Below, piece by piece: positions 59,171-64,000 of a stretch of 64,000 nt of DNA (positions are counted from its first letter, which is position 1; the number at the start of each line of letters is the position of its first letter). This stretch comes from Sabethes cyaneus (taxonomy: Eukaryota; Arthropoda; Insecta; Diptera; Culicidae): positions 222,132,527-222,196,526 of the forward strand of contig NC_071355.1 in NCBI RefSeq assembly GCF_943734655.1, given 5' to 3'. Position numbers and translations under genes: made by a program. Below the pieces are notes generated by a model. That model saw only the letters and a program-made list of their open reading frames with translations. It was not told where the DNA came from and did not search any database.

Positions 59171-62100
59171 TTTGACATTTCAACGCGACGTCCCGCTGAA
59201 TGAATATAAAATTGTAAAAGTAAAATATATGGCTTTAGACTGAAGCAAATAATAATGAATGGGAAAAATAATGCGAGTTGTACTGTATTTGAATTGTACT
59301 GTATTTGATGTATTTGATGCATGCATAAGGCAATTTCATACTTCGTTTATAACTATTCTGATAAAGATGAATAAATTAGGTGTCGCATTGAAAACCACAA
59401 TTCGTATAGGAAAAATATAAGATAAAAAGTATATGCTTTTTCCCGCTAAAGCATCTGAAGCACTGGTGTGAACGGATCCCCACCTGAAAGTCTTAACAGA
59501 AACAGGCTTCTTGCAAAGATATTTTTTTAAATATTGTTTCTATTCTCTCCTAGTTATAGAATGTGTCTCCTTGAAAAGGCATCCGATTTTTATCGTTTTG
59601 CCTTATTGTCATGCTATTGAAAAGTATCGACTGCTGGTAACATACACTCCGAAAGCTAAGCTCATTTTTCCTCATAACAAGCAAAGGCTTTTCAGAAAAA
59701 AAAGTTTCCGATCCTAGCCCCATTCGCCTCAACCCAATTTTAGAAATATGTCTTAGGATTTGCTCAGCGTTTTTTTTCTACCTCCAATCTACCCCTCACC
59801 AGCCGCATATAAAATTGTCTTAATCTCGAAAATTTAAGCTAGGGATTTGAATAGGCTGAGTCGAGGGAAAAAACAGCAAACGACTCACCTTGATCGCATT
59901 ATCAATTTAAGCGCACTCGTGCGTACACAGACCGGGTTTCACCTTTAAAGGCAAAACAGCGAAAGGGAAATATTTATGTACGATACACTGCCGGGTCCCT
60001 GGGAAAGTTGCTCCTTTGCTTCTTGCCGGCGAAGTCGCGATAAAGAATTCATATGGCTGTGTGTATAGAAATGTGCTATTTTGAAACCGAAGCGGGAGCC
60101 TTTTTCCGTTGGGAAAAAATTCACTCCCAATCACACGTGTACGGTGTTTGGTGGGTAAATGCACTGGTCCTGACTAAGCTGTGACTTAGCGCCCGCACTG
60201 ACTAAGCAGGCCCGATAAAAACAAAACACCATGCCAATATCGATCTATTTATTGGCCCCTGCCTAAATGGCTCGTTTATAAGCTATATCAGTGACATAAA
60301 TCAGCATAATTGATTCCGTTATCATCGAGTTTCAACTTGTGGCCACACGGAAATGTGGCACACGAGGATGCTATTTGCTCGTTAAGCACGGCAGAGCGTA
60401 ATCCCTGGCTGTACCCTATGAACTGGGAAGATCCGCTTAGTCTATCGTTTAATGAGTTGGATGCTGCGAGTGTGGGTGGAAAATTATATCAAGGATTTAC
60501 GGTAGCTATATAATCAGAACCGAAGTGTGAGAATTTACGTGTGTTTCTCTAGCGAATGCGGATTCAGGGAATTGGGTCATTGGATGTTTGAGTTCCGAAC
60601 GTAGTTGCATTGGATTATCACCGACTTGTTTTTAATGTTCTCGTCTCAAGCTTTACGAGTTGTTTTGCAATTGGAAATTAACCTCAACAAATTGCACTGA
60701 TGGGTAAAGAGCTAATCTTGTGTTGTTCAATCGATATAAATCGCATTTAAAACTCATTACCTCAAATGAAGCAGATTTTTATAAGAAAGTTTAAATTCTC
60801 GCCATAGCAAGCAAGTCAGCGGAATTGATGTGGTGCTCGTTTTGTAAATCTGTTTTTGTGCTTCAATAAATTACTCCCGAAATAAAAACAAGTCCATTTT
60901 CTTTCTCGTCACATCCGGTCGATAATGGAGTAGAATCATTGCCACACTGATGCTGCTTACACTTTCCTGATTTCTTCCACTCCCACGCATCCAGGATGAA
61001 GACTCTATTCAGTTGGCAGTATTTTCTTTTCGACATACTGCTTCCGCTCAAAAAAAAAAAGAGAGGAATAGTAAGAAAAATAATAATGTTACCCAGCGGG
61101 CATCCAGCCAAAAACCATGGTGGCATAACCTTTTTTCGGTTTCTGTTGTCCCAGAGTCTAATTGAACAAAACGGTCCAGCCTGTTCCAGCTTATTAAGTG
61201 TAAGAGTGCTTTTCCGCGTGCGCCTCACTGCTGGCAAAAGTCCTTGGTCTGGATCGAGCTTCCTTCCAGAACGTTTTAAAAGCCGGAGGTCAGGTGACCG
61301 CAAGCCTACTTTCGAAAACATTCCAACTGCCTGCACCAACCTAAGCATACATACATGTATGAAGACAATTTGCTGTGAAAAGGAGGGTACATTTCGGGGA
61401 TTGAATTTTCCTTCTCGCTTTCCATCCTTCCTGTTGTCCAGGATTTCGTTTACTTAGAGCAATGAGTTAACTGTGTAGGTGCTTAATTTGGAGGAGTGAT
61501 AATGTCAAATGCAGTTTTAGGAAATGAGGTTCAACGGTGTTCCGTATCCGGTTGTACTCTTTCGACAGGAACGTGTGTCTTCCGACATCCTGGCGTTGAC
61601 TTTTCGAATTCCCTTTCCTGAATCAGACAAAACACACACACAGTAAGGATTGGAAGTCACTTTTGAATTGCGAAGAGTGCACAGCCACTTTGGAGAGCCA
61701 GTTTCGTGAAGTGTTGACTGTCGACTCAAGACAGGAGTGTAATTTCAACTGGAAATAAATTGACTTTTGTAGTGAAGTGTGGAAGAGGCTGCCTATTGAA
61801 ACCGTTTTCTCGTCCGATCGGGCTCGTTAGCTGCCGGAGAAGAAAGCTGTTTTGTGAGATTTTAGTAATGTAGTACTGGTTTTGGCAATCTGTACAAAAG
61901 GGGTGATCTGGATGTCCTAAACGGATAATAACAGTGATAAAAATCAAAGGTATAAGGAGTCAATCGAAAGTTTTACGACATGAGAATCGATTCCTATCGT
62001 TAAATGATGGATTGATAATAAAAAATAAGTCGTCAACAGCACAGACCCACGTGTAAAAATATATAAGAATTACTATTGAAAATTTTTTGGATGTTTTCAA

Positions 62101-62456
62101 AAAAAAGTGAAAGTTAGCATCACCCTGATAGGTGAATTTATGATCACCCTAATAGTGTAAGAGATGCGAAATATTTTATTTATAACTTCTCTAAAGACCA
62201 TCGTTGAAAAATTACGCATTTTTTATGCAATAGCAAATAAACGTGTTCGGACGTTTCTGGAACTAAATTCTGATATTTTGACAAAATTTGGAAACCATTT
62301 GGGTCTATTGCACGGGTAGTTAATAAGTTTTAATACTGTTTAACTAGCTTTTACCATAATTTTTGAGGAAAATAGGGCAAACTGGACATCTTCCCAATGT
62401 CTGCATGAGACGAGACTAACACCAATCGATGCCTGCATTTTGTACATAGGAATAGA
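59171..62456. other. No recognised gene
   Basis: Mixed DNA. The paired ORFs at 60863-61348 (minus) and 60996-61457 (plus) overlap on opposite strands and match no known family. Nothing else can be supported. Confidence 0.35.
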
Positions 62457-63226
62457 TAGGGTTTATTCCTAATTCCCGTTGTAGTAAGTAAAGCCATTCT
62501 AGTTTTGACCATTTGTTGGATGAATTTAATGAATACTTCAAAAGTTCTTGTGCTGATTTGACTAAAACACACTTACCTTCCGATCCGTGCACTTTGAAAT
62601 CACTGAAAAGCGATTATTAAAGCATATTATTGAAATTACGCAACTGACTCTATTTCTTAAATTCGTCGTACCGTTTTAAAATCCGTCCATCAAAATTTTT
62701 CATCGTCCGAACTAAAAATCACAACAATGTTTACGAAGCTGCCGCGCATGTGTTTATGTAGGACGGCATGACAAATATTATTCTGCAAAATTTCTGCAGG
62801 TCAGGCAAGTTTTCCTGCAGGTCAGGCAAGGATAACGACAATGTCTTGCGTGAGCTATTTTCATTTATGAATGACGGAAATTAAAACGATTAGTCGACAT
62901 TTTTTTCTTCGTCGCACGAAAACACGTAGGAAATTTCGCTGGTTGGACTTCTTCAATGATAAAAAGCATTTAAATAGATCTCAGCTCACTTTGATTGGTT
63001 GCGTATGATAGACAAAAAACTAAAATGTTAGAAGAAAACTTATCCAATTGAATTCTACTATGTCTCTACTATGACTACTATTCTACTATGACGCTCCAAA
63101 AACTTCAGTAAAATATTAGGGAATTACTAGTTTTACATTGTGTGTCATAAAAATGCTGATATTTTTAATAATTTGTGTTGGATAGGACGGGAATAGGCAA
63201 TTACGACGAAGTAGCAACATACCCTA
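62457..63226 (-). mobile_element. 680-bp interspersed element, copy 3 (inverted)
   Basis: Inverted relative to 39179 and 53256: starts TAGGGTTTATTCCTAATTCC and ends 'gtagcaacataccct'. Its 770 bp equals 682 plus an 88-bp gain, which is the 78-bp insert at 63031 plus its 10-bp target duplication. A small local repeat of 'cctgcaggtcaggcaag' lies at 62796-62830. Confidence 0.85.
63031..63108 (+). mobile_element. 78-bp SINE-like retroposon nested in copy 3
   Basis: TAAAATGTTA at 63021-63030 and TAAAATATTA at 63109-63118 flank the insert; the other two copies of the host element have the sequence once. The insert starts GAAGAAAACTTATCCAATTG and ends GACGCTCCAAAAACTTCAG, as does the insert at 15589, but lacks the middle and second arm of that copy and instead has 'ctactatgactactattc'-type repeats. 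Confidence 0.75.
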
Positions 63227-63781
63227 TCTTGTAGGATTCCAAACTAGCGGTTTCAATTAATTGGGATTAGAAAATCGTTTTACGTTTTACAAAACGTAAA
63301 AAGAGAAAAAAGTGGAAAAGAAGAAAACGAGAGGAAAAAATGGAACACGTGGCAAAAAAGACGAAACTGGATAAAAACGAGGAGAACAGAAGAGAAAAAA
63401 CAAGGAAAACGAGAAAGAAATGAGGACAAACTGGTCAGAGAAGGAAGAAAATCAGAACAAAAAGTGGGAAAGACTATGATGAATAGAAAAAGAGAACTAA
63501 CGGTAGCAGGAACATTGAAAAACGAGGAAAGAAATAGAGAAAAATGGACAGAAAAAACTGGTAATGGAAAATAAACGAAATAAAACGAAATCAGATCAGA
63601 TGAAAAAGGAGCAACAGTAGGATATAATAAGATGAAAAACGAAACAGACGAAGAAAAATAGAAGAGGAGTTAGCGGGATGGAAAACAAAAAAAGAGACTG
63701 GAAGAGAGGAAAAACTGGCCTGAAAATGAGGAAAACCGTGTATGTGTGTATGGAGTGTGAGAGGAAGCGAAAGAGGCGAGA

Positions 63782-63832
<51 letters not shown>

Positions 63833-64000
63833 GAAAATATATAAGACAAAATATTCTGTATCTATGCCCAAATTCAAGTCCAATTGTATGTCCGATATTA
63901 AGCAGACTTTGAACGCTGGTTTTAAGTCTAAGAAAAACTTAACAGAAAACAAGGAAAAAGTAAAATGAGAAAGAGAGAGAAAAAAGAGAACCGATAGAGA
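63227..64000 (+). repeat. Purine-rich low-complexity DNA with (GA)n
   Basis: From about 63290 the plus strand is nearly all A and G, with words 'aaaacgagga', 'gaggaaaaa' and 'gaaaaactgg'. A GA/GATA microsatellite sits at 63779-63832. Near 63868-63900, 'caaattcaagtccaattg' is the inverse of the word array at 15009. No gene. Confidence 0.7.

Noticed and set aside
60863..61457. Overlapping ORFs of 161 and 153 codons on opposite strands
   Set aside because: No recognisable motif, and antisense overlap of this kind arises by chance where stops are sparse.
63596..63952. 118-codon minus-strand ORF with an LSLSLS core
   Set aside because: It is the GA microsatellite plus purine-rich DNA read on the minus strand.

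Overview
The window looks like an insect nuclear genome, most likely a mosquito or close dipteran. It has long AT-rich stretches and no operon-like coding density. It carries decayed LINE reverse-transcriptase copies of the DFKAAYD/LRQGDGLSCLLFN type, Helitron-type elements that begin TCTATACCTATAAA and end GGTCAGCTAG, many MITEs, and tRNA-like SINE heads. The taxonomic call comes from recognising repeat families, not from a host gene. I found no intact host protein-coding gene, rRNA or functional tRNA. Nearly all ORFs over 60 codons are chance ORFs, often inside tandem repeats.

Layout. 1-4.7 kb: a truncated Helitron-like copy, then four decayed LINE pieces from at least two families, one preceded by a tRNA-like head. 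4.7-8.2 kb: no recognised feature. 8.2-13.5 kb: a complete Helitron-like element, then an inverted Helitron 5' end whose TCTG/CAGA run has grown to about 2.43 kb of uninterrupted tetranucleotide. 13.2-15.9 kb: word-like degenerate arrays, two related foldbacks, and a decayed minus-strand coding region split by a 200-bp retroposon. 19-24 kb: a CCCAAG-ended MITE, a tRNA-like SINE or promoter, the most complete LINE pseudogene (endonuclease plus reverse transcriptase), and a second LINE fragment. 27.7-32.1 kb: LINE scraps, a GCGTAAA array interrupted by a terminal-inverted-repeat (TIR) element, a 13-bp minisatellite and more LINE pieces. 36.0-38.4 kb: a second complete Helitron-like element. 39-43 kb: a 680-bp repeat family member, a 95-bp tandem block and three MITEs. 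46-49 kb: a MITE nested in a MITE, and a divergent Helitron-like tandem block. 53-59 kb: a second 680-bp copy, pyrimidine-rich arrays split by a 2-kb TIR-bounded block, then a Helitron repeat joined to a small DDE-transposase fragment. 62.4-63.2 kb: a third 680-bp copy (inverted) carrying a short retroposon. The window ends in purine-rich DNA with a GA microsatellite.

How the parts relate. No gene here works with another in a pathway. The content records successive transposition: LINE copies supply the machinery that could mobilise the SINE-like pieces, and Helitron-like elements carry 143-bp minisatellites and seed microsatellite growth. Nested insertions give a relative chronology. The best candidates for something undescribed are (i) the short retroposon family whose two copies end in the same 19 bases and are flanked by 13- and 10-bp target duplications, (ii) the giant CAGA expansion at a Helitron end, and (iii) the decayed coding region at 15.1-15.9 kb.
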